64,000 nt of DNA. Source: Bacteroidota bacterium (GTDB taxonomy: Bacteria > Bacteroidota > Bacteroidia > AKYH767-A > OLB10). The stretch lies in contig JADJOZ010000012.1 of the NCBI GenBank assembly GCA_016713525.1, positions 248,001 through 312,000 of the forward strand, given 5' to 3'. The notes beneath the pieces are model-generated. The model saw only the letters and a program-made list of their open reading frames with translations, searched no databases and was not told where the DNA came from. This document shows, piece by piece, positions 53,697 through 64,000 of the stretch; position 1 is the stretch's first letter, and each line of letters begins with the position of its first letter. Made by a program: the position numbers and the translations under genes.

Positions 53697-55198
53697 TTAT
53701 TCAATCAGCATCTTCTTCACCAACCGCTCAAATTCCGTCTCAAGAACAATCATGTACACTCCATCAGCCCTACCAATCATCGACAAATCTCTGGTAAAGT
53801 ACCCATTCTGTATCCGAAGCGGTTCCGAATGAACAACCTTTCCCTGCATATCATATACTAACAACATGCCGGTTTTACCTTTCATATTAGACGCATTTAT
53901 AAACGCTTTTTCCCATGTTGAGTGGTAGAAAACATTTAGTGCAGCTTGTTGTATTTGTGGGATATCATTTATCCCCACCAACGTGTCACACGGACTGCCA
54001 GCCAATGCAGGTAAGTCGTAATCAGGGTTGTTGGGGAGGCCCCAATAGGTGCGTTTTCCACCTAAGTAAAAGCTAAAAGGTGCATAACTACAAGCCGTGC
54101 CTAAACTATCAGGATAGTTTATTACACTTAGGTACATGTTTACTGTATCATACTCACTGCTATTATAAGGATAGTTGAATGTGACTCCATCTGTATAAGC
54201 ACAACTCAAATAAATTTTACCATCTGGTGCTAATTTCAAACTTCCTGGTTGAACTGGAGGCGAGTATAATGTGTCCAAATCAATTCTAGTTGCATAAATG
54301 TTTGGAGCTGTTAAGTCCAGTTGATACACATGATTAGTATCCTTCGAGGTTGATACATAAAGAACGTTCCCATTGGGAGAGAATGCGCTGCTCCAGGTGC
54401 CAAAATAATTTGAAGAATTTCCAGCCGGATTGATCAAAACAGGATTGCTAAGTATTCCTGTACACCTGTTAAAATCGAAAACTTCTAAAAGATCTATGTA
54501 ATCTGTATTAATTATTTTTTCACCGTTTGGTGAAAACTTTAATTCTCCTTGATTAGACATATGTGTTTCACCAATTGTTTGAACTGTATAATCAGTAATA
54601 CCATTTGGTGAAATCAAATAGGAATGAAATTCATTGTTAGGATTAGATGTGAAATTATCCCACCTTCTAAAATCAACCACCAGTCTCTGCCATTACCATG
54701 TTTTACAGCCGTTAAACAATCTACCATCGGAAATGATTGAAGTTGTATGTTTTTTTGTATCACTTCACCCAACCCGCCATTTGCTTTCATGTTTATAATC
54801 GAGTATTTTAGTCCATAAACAGACCTCACTCCAATAGAAAATATATAATACATAGAATCATTCCCCGGAATTGGTAATGTAATTAATTCATGATACCATC
54901 CTTGACCGAAAATGCTATCTCCATTTTGAATTATTATATTACTCGAGTTGAATAATTGCGTAGAGTTTGAACCATTGGAGGCTCTAGTCTGCGCAAAAAA
55001 AAGCAAATTCCCATTTGTATCTGCAATTGAAACACACGAACCCCTTGTATCCAAGGAAGAAGAAAAAACCTGTGGAGACATGGTATTTGAAAAGTCAATT
55101 CCCACTGAATCACCAAACACCCATACGGAGTTGCGGTTTTGAGCATGGTTTGGCAGTGAATACAAGATAATAACAACTATAATTACTATGTTTTTCAT
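53697..55198 (-). CDS. T9SS-secreted beta-propeller protein, tandem paralog 2 (single-base frameshift)
   Basis: After repair 500 residues, the same layout as paralog 1. A signal peptide (ending NHAQ), NRNSVWVFGDSVGIDFSN, propeller-like repeats (FSPNGEKIINTD, FSPNGNVLYVSTS, LKLAPDGKIYLS) and a type A sorting domain with the same last 33 residues as paralog 1. One base is missing near 54664-54668, in HGNGRDWWLI; repaired, it continues RRWDNFTSNPNNEF, parallel to paralog 1. The N-terminal and propeller parts differ clearly between paralogs, while the sorting domains and the DNA behind them are almost the same. Confidence 0.82.
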
Positions 55199-55241
55199 AA
55201 TGTAGAAAGGCAGCAGGTTCGCATCACCTGCTTTCCTATTT

Positions 55242-58200
55242 TTATTTAATGATTACCAGTTTACCGGAATATTGCATTTTATTGCTGACCAGAATTCTGA
55301 CAGCATAAATACCATTTGACAATGTTGAAACATCTATTTCTTTGTTATTTTTCTTTTGAATACATATACGATTGTAAATGTCTCTTAATTCAAACACATA
55401 TTGTATGCTATCAGGTACTGAAATGGTAACAAGATTGCTGGTTGGATTGGGGTATATTTTAATGTTGAGTTTTATTTCCTCCGGTTTTTTGGTTTCCTCT
55501 GCCGCTTCTGTTGATTTTCTGAAACTGACTTCGGGTGAATGATATTCTTTTCCTAAAATAGCTGCTGCTTCATAAACTGCCTTTCCGGCAATTATCCAAT
55601 GTTGAGCAAAAATATACTCCAGAAGTGTAGAATCAGCGGCATCCGGATCTAAGCCTTGCAAGATTTTATTTATAATAACTGAATTAACAGATTTTCTACT
55701 GTATTCAATGCTATTAATATCGGTAACCAGTTCGTTCAAAGTAGCTGCCGAATCAACCATATTAGAATCAATGGCCTCCCGTATGGCACCAAAACTACCG
55801 ATATTGGAAGTGTCCATTTCGCTGTAAAATCGCTGAAATGAATAATCTGTTGAAAGTCCCAAAGATAATAATGAATCATTAGCTTTCAATAGTTCGTAAA
55901 GGTAATTTTTGAACGCATACTTTAATTCCACTTCATAGTCATCAAATGTAGCAGAATCACCAACAATGGGTCCGAATGCCAGATCACGGTCAAAGTTACC
56001 GATCCTGTTTGAATTTGCACATTGAATTGTTCCATCTGGTTGCCCATCTTCAGGGTTAATCAAACCAGTTCCTCTTGGAGAAGGTACAAATATGTCAGCA
56101 TCATCGCCATCTGTTCCCTGAAAATACCAGGTGATTAATGAACCAGGATTAAGAGGCTGTCCATCAACTTTGTTGTGAGTTGCAGAATTGTTAACATCAT
56201 TTATCCATTGATTATCCCAAGGAACTCCAACAGTTCCCTGATCTGACAACTGAGCAGCTTCCATTTGAATTCCCACTTCAAAATCGGTCATATTATTATT
56301 GAGAAGTTGTGTACCTGGATTACCCAAACAAAATCCTTCAAATTGCATCGCACGACCCACATTATCTATAACATTACAACCAATATTGGCATTGTCACTA
56401 TTCTCGACCACTATACCCCGCAAGTTAGTTTCGGGAGTTGGATCATCATTCTCTATGTCATTTGCAAGAATATCTGCTTCATTGCAGTTTTGCACCCAAA
56501 TTCCATGATGCGCTTCGCTTAAAGCAGAGTTGCTCAGTTGGTATGTAATGATATTAGGACGTTCATTGCCACTGCCATCATAGCCTCCAATTCTGACATT
56601 CTTAATATTTATTGCATGAATACCACTTCTAAAATCATTGATGGTGTTATTAAATATCTCAACAACACCTGCACTAGCTGGAGACGAACTCCACTTTTGA
56701 ACAGTAATAGCTGTATTATGAAAGGCTCCGGTACTGGTTTCGACAAAATTAGTGTTTTCAAAAGTGTTGTCAGATACATTTACTGAATTCCAATTGTTAC
56801 CTCTCAGCAATATGCCAATGTTACAATTTTGAAAGTTATTTATGCCTACTATTGAAATGTCGCGTGGGTAATTCATACCATTTATAAAAATGCCTATATC
56901 ATCAATATCGCGGAAGTATCATTACTATTATGGTCGTGAACATCCACATCGAAATTGCCAGTCGTTTGAATTCCTCTGTGGAGGTTTCGGAAGCGGGAAT
57001 CAACATCAATCGAGCGTGGAGTTGTCGTGTTGTTTTGGGCCTTGATTCCGATGCCTTTATGAGAGGGAGAAACGGAATAATCAACTAAATTATCGAACTC
57101 AGAAAGTTGCACTTCCAAATCACTGTTAATAGCATTTATGCCCATTTTCACACCAGTGAAATAGTTCCACAAATTTATGCTTGAACCGGGTCCGATAGTT
57201 GCATCTGTTACATTATTCAAATAAATATGATTGTCAGGGTATACGCCCAAATGAGGCTCTTTAGTAATTAGTGCGTTCGTAACTCCAAAGTAATTCCCTG
57301 ATATTTGTGATGTGCCAGGAACCTGGCAACCTTTGCATAAATGGAAACTAAATTATCCGTAAAATTTGTATTTCTAATGATCACATCTGAAGTACTTACA
57401 GATGGATCACCTGGTAAATGAACAGCCTTTATAGCATTTTTAATTGTGCAAAATCTCTCAGTAATTCCGGTGATTTGACCATTTATTGTTAGTGAACCTC
57501 CATTTTCAACAATAATACCCTCCCACATTTCGTCGCAAGAAAATAAATGTGATTGTATTATTTTCGGTGTTCCTGATATTGGAATTATATTCAACTCTCC
57601 TCCCTCTTTAACTACCAATTGGGTTCCAGGGGCAAATACTATTTGACAGCCTTCAATCGTCCAACTTTCACCAAAATTCACTTCAAGATCGCTGTCAACA
57701 TAATAGCTTTTGTTTGGCTGAATTGCTGAGAAACCAGGAAATTCGTCAAATCCTAATGCTGAGGACGAAGTACTAGCATCCCAAAATGATCTACAATCAA
57801 ATAACTCTGTTACATCAATATCAGTACTAACTTCTACCACATTTTCACCTGCTGTAATTGGATATGTTGCACAACTCGGTTCATAAATTGCTGCCGGTAA
57901 AATAAGCGACAATGAATTATTACCTGATTTTCTTTCTGTATTTGAAATGTTCGCATCAGAAGTTATACTTATTTGACTGATTTGTTTAAATGGAGATTCA
58001 TCCACATAACGCAATGTTTCATCCAGATCTATTTCACCATTTGCACCGGATGCAACGCGCAATGTAGAGCAATTTGGAAAGGTAAACACTTTGGGGTTAT
58101 ACCAGCTGCACTGTTGTGAGGGTGCATTCTTAAAATCTGCGTTCGAACTATTTTCGATAGATCCGTCCAAAATTAAGTTCTCGCCAAAAGGATGTGAATG

Positions 58201-61200
58201 CTTCTTGATGTAAATATCATCCACCCAAACTATTGCACCTCTGATGACACCTGTACTCAAAGTGCCGGAACTGACATTTATACTAAAGGTGATGGTGTTT
58301 TTGGTGCCATCCAGATTCAATTTGCTTATTATAGTGCCGCTTGCCGGTGTAAGAACATCTCCGGTCAGATCAACTACTACATTTTCCCATCCATCACCAC
58401 CTTCAGCTATGTCCTCCCTCCAAATGGGGTATCCATTTAATTCTACTTGCTTAAACACACCGGTAGAAGAAACTCCCAAAAATTCTTTAAAACTATCTTT
58501 GATATTAAAATAGAGTTTGAGATTGTCATTATCAGCTGGCTTTACAATTAAAGGTATGTGTTGCCAGGCCGATGATTTGTATTCAGATGTTGATTGGGCA
58601 TCAATAGCCAAAACATCGATTCCATAAAGCCCTGGTTTGGTATAGCCTGGAATAGTTATCGAGGTTTGATCTGTTCTGATTTCACCATCATAATAATAAT
58701 TTTCATTTGATACTACCCCATTGAAAGGTGCAGGGATATCCTGATTGGGATTGGGTCTGATTATATAATTTTGAGCTTGACTTCCTAAAGCGCCGGGAGT
58801 AGTAGATAATCGAAAATCAGTACTTAGATCTATCCACTGTGTAAAATTTTTGTTTAGCGTGACACTGCTGTTTAATGTTGTTGGTAAAGGATCTGTACTG
58901 CCTGTTTCAATCAACTCTAAATATACTTCACAGGGTTGTGTTGGAGTAGCCGTTACGCCAGGCTTATAGGAAAATGTATTCCCAGACCTGCTAAATGTAG
59001 TTCCCCATACACATGCTTCGATATAATTGTCTGCCACTCGTGCATAGCCTCCTCTGTTATTGTAAAGCAAAATATCAGTAGGGTCATACAAAGGTGTACT
59101 AAATGTACTATTTAAAATACTAATGGTGTATGAGGTATTTCCATTAACATGGTCTTTGAGTGGATAATTAAGTGAAATATTAGCTCCTTTTTTGTCTTTT
59201 AAAATGTAATTATGAAAAATACTGTTTTCGATAGTAGTATTAGCACCTCCATTATCATACATTTGGATATCTGTTGCAGCACTTAGTGTACCAATATACC
59301 AACCGGCTGTTAAGGTTCCAGAGCAGTTCGAAAGGGGTGCACAGTTGTTCGTTGCACATTTTGAACCCCAGAAAATATTTCCAGTGCAATTGGAAACAGA
59401 GATACAACTGTGGTTGAAAGGGGAAGAGGAACCTGAAGCACAATTATCAAAATCAACATTATGCATATTAATATCTTCACTTAAAAAGAACTGTGTAAAA
59501 CTACATTTATTTATATTCCAGTTATTGGGATATCCCTGTCCGTCGATTGCTGCTTTGCAATCATCAAAAATTACATTCTCATAGGTTATATTTCCATCAT
59601 CATTTGGATCTAAAAATCCACCCTGTGCCCAACATCCATAACCAAGTCCCGGGGCATTGCCATTTGCCTTAACCTTATGAACATAACAATTTTTTACGAT
59701 AACTGTTCTTGGCCTGGGTGATTTAAAAATACCTGCATAGCTAAAACATGCAATCTCACAATTTTGGATTGTGGTTGTCAGAGTTAATCCCCAATCATCA
59801 CCAACATAAACTCCACCACATAATTTTCGATCTCCATTGTAATCCTGAAAATTACAGCTTACACCGCGTAGTCGTAAATTCTGTAACGTAGCGCCTGGCT
59901 CCATTGTAAACATGAACATATTTTTAAGTGGGGTTTTATATAGTGTTGTCTTAGTTGTAGACAAAACACGACAACCTTCTTGCAACCATGCCTGATTTAT
60001 GTTAGAGGAATTGTAACCTTGCAGAACGGAACCTTCAGGTATGTTTATCGGCAAATATAATTTCCCTGTTGGACCATTATCAATTAAATCTATGTTTGTT
60101 GTAATTTGACATATTGGTGCTCCGGCATTAAGGCAAACTTGCAATTGACCCTGAGTCTGAATGTTTGAACATGAGAAAGGCAAACCGGAAATTGAACCTA
60201 TTGATTTATAAGCAAAAGTAAATTCCGAAAAATTATTGATGGCATTTGATGTTCGCATAGTTCCAGTGGAATCTGTGCTGGAATAAGTACCTTGACCAAG
60301 ATTTGCCCATTTACTTCCATCCCAGTAACACGTAGTCGCAATACTGTCAAGTAGCCTATAATAACCATCCCAGGATAATGTTATGTAAACAGAAGATGAT
60401 CCTGATGTTCTGTTCAATGTCCAATAACGATCCCGAAATACATAGCCCAGTGTTGAATCCTTAACCCCGGTATTAACTCCTGTTGAATCTATTTTATATT
60501 CAGCCACAAACTCACTGCTTGCTGTTGATGGTGCGCTGATGGTGAGAGGCAAGTAACTACTTTCTTTGCAAACAGGATATTCAAAAGAAGTATTCCCCAC
60601 CTTCTTCAACGGTCCACTCACAAAAGTGCTATTAGAAGCACCCGTCGCTGAGGAGCCCTGCTTCATAGTGAGTAGGTTAGTACTCGTCGTGATTAAATTT
60701 CCCTGAATGAAAATCAATGAATCATCAACACTTAGAGTTGTGTTTGCGGTAACTGTTCCTGAAATTTTGTTAATTGCCAGTTTTTTGAATGGGTAATTAT
60801 AACTTCCGTTTAATGTTTGATTGTTAGTGCCTGTAAAAGTGACCTTACCGGTATTTGTGTTAAAGACTACCTTGTTGCTGTTAATGGTAATGTTTCCTGC
60901 AAAGGTATTGTCGCCTGAGTAGGCTATTTGTACATCTTGCCCACCTGTGGAACTGAACGTGGCCTCTGCATTGTAGGTGTCTCCAGTTACCGTTGCCATC
61001 CTGATTCTTCCCGATGCCCCCGTATTCGAAATGGTAGTAGCGCCATTGAACACATTACCACCATCTGACTGGGCGTTTGAGGTTCCGGTTTTTGTGAAGC
61101 TGGACATACCGTTAAAGGTACTGTTTTTTAATAATATTCCGGGACTACTGACGGTAATTTCGCCATTAAAAGTGGAGCCGTTGAAGCTTGCAACGGCTGT

Positions 61201-62016
61201 ACCGGTGAGTTTCAGGTTTTGCGCCGTATTTCCAAGTTGGGTAAATTGCTTTAACAGCAACACATCATTAGTAAATCCGGTCGACCCAATAGTTATGGTG
61301 TTACCGCTGTCGAGGGTCGATGTTCCTCCCGAATTGCCAAAATTTATACCTCCTGTTCCTGTGTTGTTTAGTACAATATTTCCCTTGTATTGTGTATTGG
61401 AAGTGGTTGAAAGGTGCACTTCGTGAGAACTGTAATTGATCACTGTTAAGTCAGCATTAAAAACATCACCTGTGGTATTTGCAAAGGTAAAGTAGGTGCC
61501 ATTTCCTCCATGAATGATAGTCACATCATCATTGAAAGTGCATCCACCCGCACCTGTTCCTGTTGCAACGCCCTGGTCGGTGGCTGTTACGGTACTGTTA
61601 AAAGTACTTCCTGAAAAACGAATGTATCCACAATCGGCATCTACAGGGCAATCCATTAAGGTTCCATTAAAAGCTGCCAAAGTGCCGCGGGCATAAAAAG
61701 TACCATTGGTAACCGTCCCCGAGGTCATGGTGGCGGTGCCATAAACTGTCAGGGAATATCCATTTAGGTCAATGGTTTTGGAAGAAAGTGTAAGATTGCT
61801 GATTTTTCTATTTTGATCAAGAACCAGATTATTGGTAGCACTCGAAGAAATGGTTATGTGGTCTGCAGAGTCAGGGATCGTACTTCCCCCTGATCCTGAC
61901 CAATTTGAAGCTAAATTCCAGGAACTTGAGTTCGTTCCCAACCAAGTGAAATTAGCTGCATGAAGGCGAGTTGTTGTACTTAATATTATGAGTAATAAAA
62001 ATAGTTGCTTTTTCAT
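55242..62016 (-). CDS. Giant T9SS-secreted right-handed beta-helix protein (two single-base frameshifts)
   Basis: After repair about 2258 residues. A signal peptide (ending RLHA) is followed by an N-terminal segment WLGTNSSSWNLASNWSG with repeated short strands rich in Thr, Gly and Asn (about 25-450). Next comes a carbohydrate-binding-like or jelly-roll part (about 450-620). Long parallel beta-helix regions with NCEIACFSYAGIF and IRNTNFTDNLVSIYAK rungs fill much of the remainder. A helical stretch (about 2030-2160) precedes the type A sorting domain (KIYPNPTSNLVTI, GIYAVRILVS, ending GKLVIIK). Bases are missing near 57330 (a CC run) and 56914 (an AA run); each restores a continuous helix. Probably adhesin or polysaccharide-binding; no lyase site recognised. 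Confidence 0.82.
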
Positions 62017-62092
62017 TTCCGGGATTTAAAAGGTTAATTGGTTAGAAAAGTATTTGTGTGGCTCAAGTTTTATAAAATCAATCTTGTATCTT

Positions 62093-62533
62093 TTAATTTC
62101 CATAGAACTCATAATAATCGCTCCAGGTGCCGGAATTATTTTTGAGTCGAACTTTGGCATAGTAGACTGATGGATCAGGGAATGTACCCAATCCTAAATA
62201 CACTTTGTTGCCATTGCGTGTAAACGAAAATCCCGAAGGGAGTCCGATGGTTACATCGTAATCGAAGGTGTGATTAAAAATATCTGTTTGTGTGGCATCA
62301 CTACCCAAGGTAAGTTCAATTTGAGAAACAGCATTTGAGTCGGGTACTTCCACATAAAATACAGGTGTGCCGTTTACATAATTGAAAACGCCATCCAGTG
62401 GTGCTTGGGCATAGGAATTGAAAACTGTCAGCCACAAAAAAGAAATTGCAAGCAAGGGTCTTCGTTTCTTAACCTTGATAAACCGGTTAAACAAAGAACT
62501 ACAAAAGGCAGAAGAATTAAGAATTGTTTTCAT
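62093..62533 (-). CDS. Small exported protein, unknown function
   Basis: A protein of 146 residues. A signal peptide with a long basic N-terminal region (KVKKRRPLLAISFLWLTVF, cleavage after SYAQ) leads to a single beta-rich domain: FNYVNGTPVFYVEVPDSN, IELTLGSDATQTDIFNHTF and GLPSGFSFTRNGNKVYLGLG, ending in a WSDYYEFYGN strand. The domain resembles a module found near the start of some larger T9SS cargo proteins, here without a sorting domain. It lies 76 bases before the giant beta-helix gene on the same strand and is probably cotranscribed with it. Confidence 0.68.
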   Translation of the reverse strand: MKTILNSSAFCSSLFNRFIKVKKRRPLLAISFLWLTVFNSYAQAPLDGVFNYVNGTPVFYVEVPDSNAVSQIELTLGSDATQTDIFNHTFDYDVTIGLPSGFSFTRNGNKVYLGLGTFPDPSVYYAKVRLKNNSGTWSDYYEFYGN

Positions 62534-62842
62534 GGCTATAACAAATTAAAATATGATTAAAATTAAATTCTCAATTAAGCAATCCAATTCCGCACTGAGT
62601 TTTTTGCTCAGTTGAAAAGCGAATGAGTCCTGTTTTAGGTCTCATTTATGCTACTAAATTCACCAGACTTCCGTGGGGGGAATGGGAAGAGTTTGATGAA
62701 TACTATACCGAAAGTAAATCATAAAATCGAGAATTCCAACAATTTTATGTTAAATTTTAAAAAAACTAGATTTGAGGCAGAAATAAAGCACTTTTAAAAT
62801 AGTATATTTTATTAAAACACAGAGTTGGGGAGACGCGTGGGA

Positions 62843-62884
62843 ATTAAGGATTAAGGATTAAAGATTAAGGATTAAGGATTTTTT
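62843..62884 (+). repeat. Heptamer array with conserved 3' flank, six units
   Basis: ATTAAGG twice, ATTAAAG, ATTAAGG twice, ATTTTTT, then TGTTTCTGCTCAGCAG and a GAACTTCTTC end: the same flank as the copy at 52904, more than 9.9 kb away. Confidence 0.8.
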
Positions 62885-63055
62885 TGTTTCTGCTCAGCAG
62901 AGAACTTCTTCAATGACCATGAATGACCTAATGACAGCAGCTCTGCTGCGAATGACAGCAGCTTTAGCTGCCAACTTCACCGACTAATTCCCGGTATTCA
63001 CCGACTTTCCTCCTGATGCTGCCTATTTGCTCTTTCCTGCTTTGGGCTGGTGGTA

Positions 63056-63063
63056 TACATTTG
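63056..63063 (+). promoter_or_regulatory. Candidate -7 element of the LiaF-like gene
   Basis: TACATTTG, a perfect TAnnTTTG match 16 bases before the ATG at 63080, with a one-mismatch -33 (TTTC, 63033-63036) at 19 bases. Confidence 0.6.
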
Positions 63064-63079
63064 TTGAAAATTAAACGTC

Positions 63080-63858
63080 ATGGAAATCATCGATCCGAAA
63101 CAAAAACAGGAATTTGAACAAAAGTACCAACAACGCGAGTGGTACCACCTAACCCAATGGGTAGGGTTTTAGCAGGAATAATAATTATGCTGGTAGGCGG
63201 TTTACTTCCGGCCAGAACCATGGGAATATACTTTCCGGATTGGATATTTAGCTGGCAAATGTTAATACTTGCCATTGGTGTTTTTGTGGGCGCCAAACAT
63301 AACTTCCATCCTGGTGGCTGGATTGTACCTATTCTTATTGGTGCCTTCTTTTTGCTGGATGCCTGGATTCCGGACTTCAATCTGAAGCCATATTTCTGGC
63401 CTGTTGCACTTATCCTTGTCGGGATGGCCATTGTGCTCACACCGGGGTCGGCACGCAGAATATCTGCCCGTGCACGAAAAAAATTCAACAGCATCAATGC
63501 GGCTGAAAGTGATTCCGAAGATTTCCTCGAAACTTCCAGTGTTTTTGGTGGCGTAAAAAAAAACATCATCACCAAAAATTTTAAAGGCGGCGAAGTATCA
63601 TGTGTGTTCGGTGGTGCGGAAATAAATTTTAGTCAGGCCGACATTAAAGGGCGCGCAGTTTTGGAAGTAAATGCAGTTTTTGGTGGTGCCAAACTTATCA
63701 TCCCAGCCAACTGGACTGTTCAATCTTCTGAATTGGTTGCCATCCTTGGTGGTGTAGAAGATAACCGTGTGCTGCAAATGGGTGCCGGAGACCCCGATAA
63801 GGTACTTATTCTTCGTGGTAATGCCATTTTTGGAGGGATTACACTTAAGAGTTATTAA
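63080..63858 (+). CDS. LiaF-like membrane protein (single-base frameshift)
   Basis: After repair 259 residues: a charged start (MEIIDPKQKQEFEQKYQQRE), three to four membrane segments (about 30-130), then a C-terminal beta-solenoid-like domain with repeated VFGGVKKNI, CVFGGAEINF, AVFGGAKLII and AIFGGITL units, as in the LiaF/VraT-type C-terminal domain. One base is missing near 63137-63141; otherwise the first frame stops after 28 codons. In Firmicutes LiaF represses a cell-envelope stress two-component system; in Bacteroidota the role of such proteins is not known, and no LiaR/LiaS genes are seen here. Confidence 0.8.
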
Positions 63859-63866
63859 TAATTAAG

Positions 63867-63912
63867 TAATTTACTGCCGGTAGTTCTGCTCAACAGATTA
63901 CCGGCAGTTTAC
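63867..63912 (+). terminator. Terminator of the LiaF-like gene
   Basis: ACTGCCGGTA (63873-63882) and TACCGGCAGT (63899-63908) form a perfect 10-bp stem; the 16-base loop holds CTGCTCAACAG, the same word as in the 3' flank of the heptamer arrays. A T-rich stretch follows. Confidence 0.75.
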
Positions 63913-63931
63913 TTTTAGGGCGAACATCCCT

Positions 63932-63939
63932 TACATTTG
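63932..63939 (+). promoter_or_regulatory. Candidate -7 element for a gene beyond the window
   Basis: TACATTTG, a perfect TAnnTTTG match, with no start codon in good context before the window ends at 64000. Confidence 0.4.
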
Positions 63940-64000
63940 TACCAATTCAATAAGCATCAATCAATCGGGTGATAACAAGTTTCAGAACAACCCTAATCAG

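Larger units (their letters stand above)
62534..63079. other. Intergenic region with repeats
   Basis: 546 bases without a supported gene. It holds a hairpin (ACTGAG-TTTTTTG-CTCAGT, 62597-62615), a heptamer array (62843-62884) with full 3' flank, and a stretch of near-palindromes (GCAGC/GCTGC units, about 62930-62975). A TAnnTTTG element lies at its right end. Confidence 0.7.

Noticed and set aside
46748..62533. The cargo island as a prophage, integrated element or transposon
   Set aside because: No integrase, transposase, phage genes, attachment-site repeats or tRNA junction are present; the repeats are intergenic only.
50845..62884. The heptamer arrays as CRISPR or as an origin with DnaA boxes
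   Set aside because: Units are 7 bases long without spacers, no cas genes are present, and the unit does not resemble a DnaA box; dnaA or dnaN are not nearby.
63087..63575. A 162-codon minus-strand frame opposite the LiaF-like gene
   Set aside because: It mirrors the LiaF-like coding sequence; its composition (Pro, Ile, Ser, Thr) is that of a reverse-strand reading and no domain is recognised.
1510..63858. Programmed ribosomal frameshifting in rho, clpC, bamD and the others
   Set aside because: The sites are unrelated short homopolymers, both plus-one and minus-one corrections occur, no slippery heptamer with downstream structure is shared, and most homologs are encoded in a single frame.

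Overview
The window comes from a member of the Bacteroidota. It encodes several secreted proteins with type IX secretion system (T9SS) C-terminal sorting domains of both type A and type B. It carries a complete Bacteroides-type aerotolerance (bat) operon, families largely confined to this phylum (DUF4293, DUF3078, DUF4835), a Rho factor with an extended N-terminal insert, and promoter -7 elements of the TAnnTTTG type instead of the sigma70 type. The order below phylum cannot be settled from the sequence.

Layout. 1-1438: the end of a T9SS-secreted Ig-repeat protein. 1510-3152: rho. 3465-3941: a small membrane protein. 3943-12747 (minus strand): moxR, a DUF58 gene, a BatD-like membrane protein, batA, batB, batC, batD, batE and a phosphoesterase, most of them joined by 4-base stop/start overlaps or very short gaps. 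12991-20900: housekeeping and stress genes (truA, an ABC exporter, mscL, a DUF3078 gene, a lipoprotein MsrA, a flavin reductase) with small unknown genes between them. 21184-23046: a T9SS type B protein. 23548-23623: tRNA-Lys(UUU). 23738-33684: a GNAT-like gene, an SDR, a TPR lipoprotein, a GT-C/TPR membrane protein, a diadenylate cyclase, a 3-methyladenine glycosylase, recQ, a histone H1-like gene and a serine-palmitoyltransferase-like gene. 33842-39732: bamD, rpoZ, coaBC, a DUF4835 gene, recN and fabI. 39808-46516: divergent clpC and gyrA, then a TPR protein. 46877-62533: a T9SS cargo island with a sortilin-like propeller protein, two tandem propeller paralogs, a beta-helix protein of about 2258 residues and a small secreted protein. 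63080-63858: a LiaF-like membrane protein.

The cargo island differs from the rest of the window. Its intergenic DNA (about 2.4 kb without genes) is full of repeats. These include a heptamer array (ATTAAGG)n with a conserved 3' flank at several loci, a long composite hairpin, a 26-bp direct repeat with a perfect hairpin, short CTTCG-type repeats, and a duplicated block of about 375 bp behind the two paralogs. That noncoding block is at least as conserved as the coding sequence next to it.

Fifteen genes, including essential ones (rho, bamD, gyrA's neighbour clpC), are interrupted by about 17 single-base indels. Nearly all lie in short homopolymers, and each restores a full-length family protein when reversed. 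I read these as sequencing or assembly errors and give each such gene its full span. I did not find a clear candidate for an entirely new molecular system. The strongest unexplained signals are the repeat families of the cargo island and the conserved 3' cassette of the propeller paralogs.
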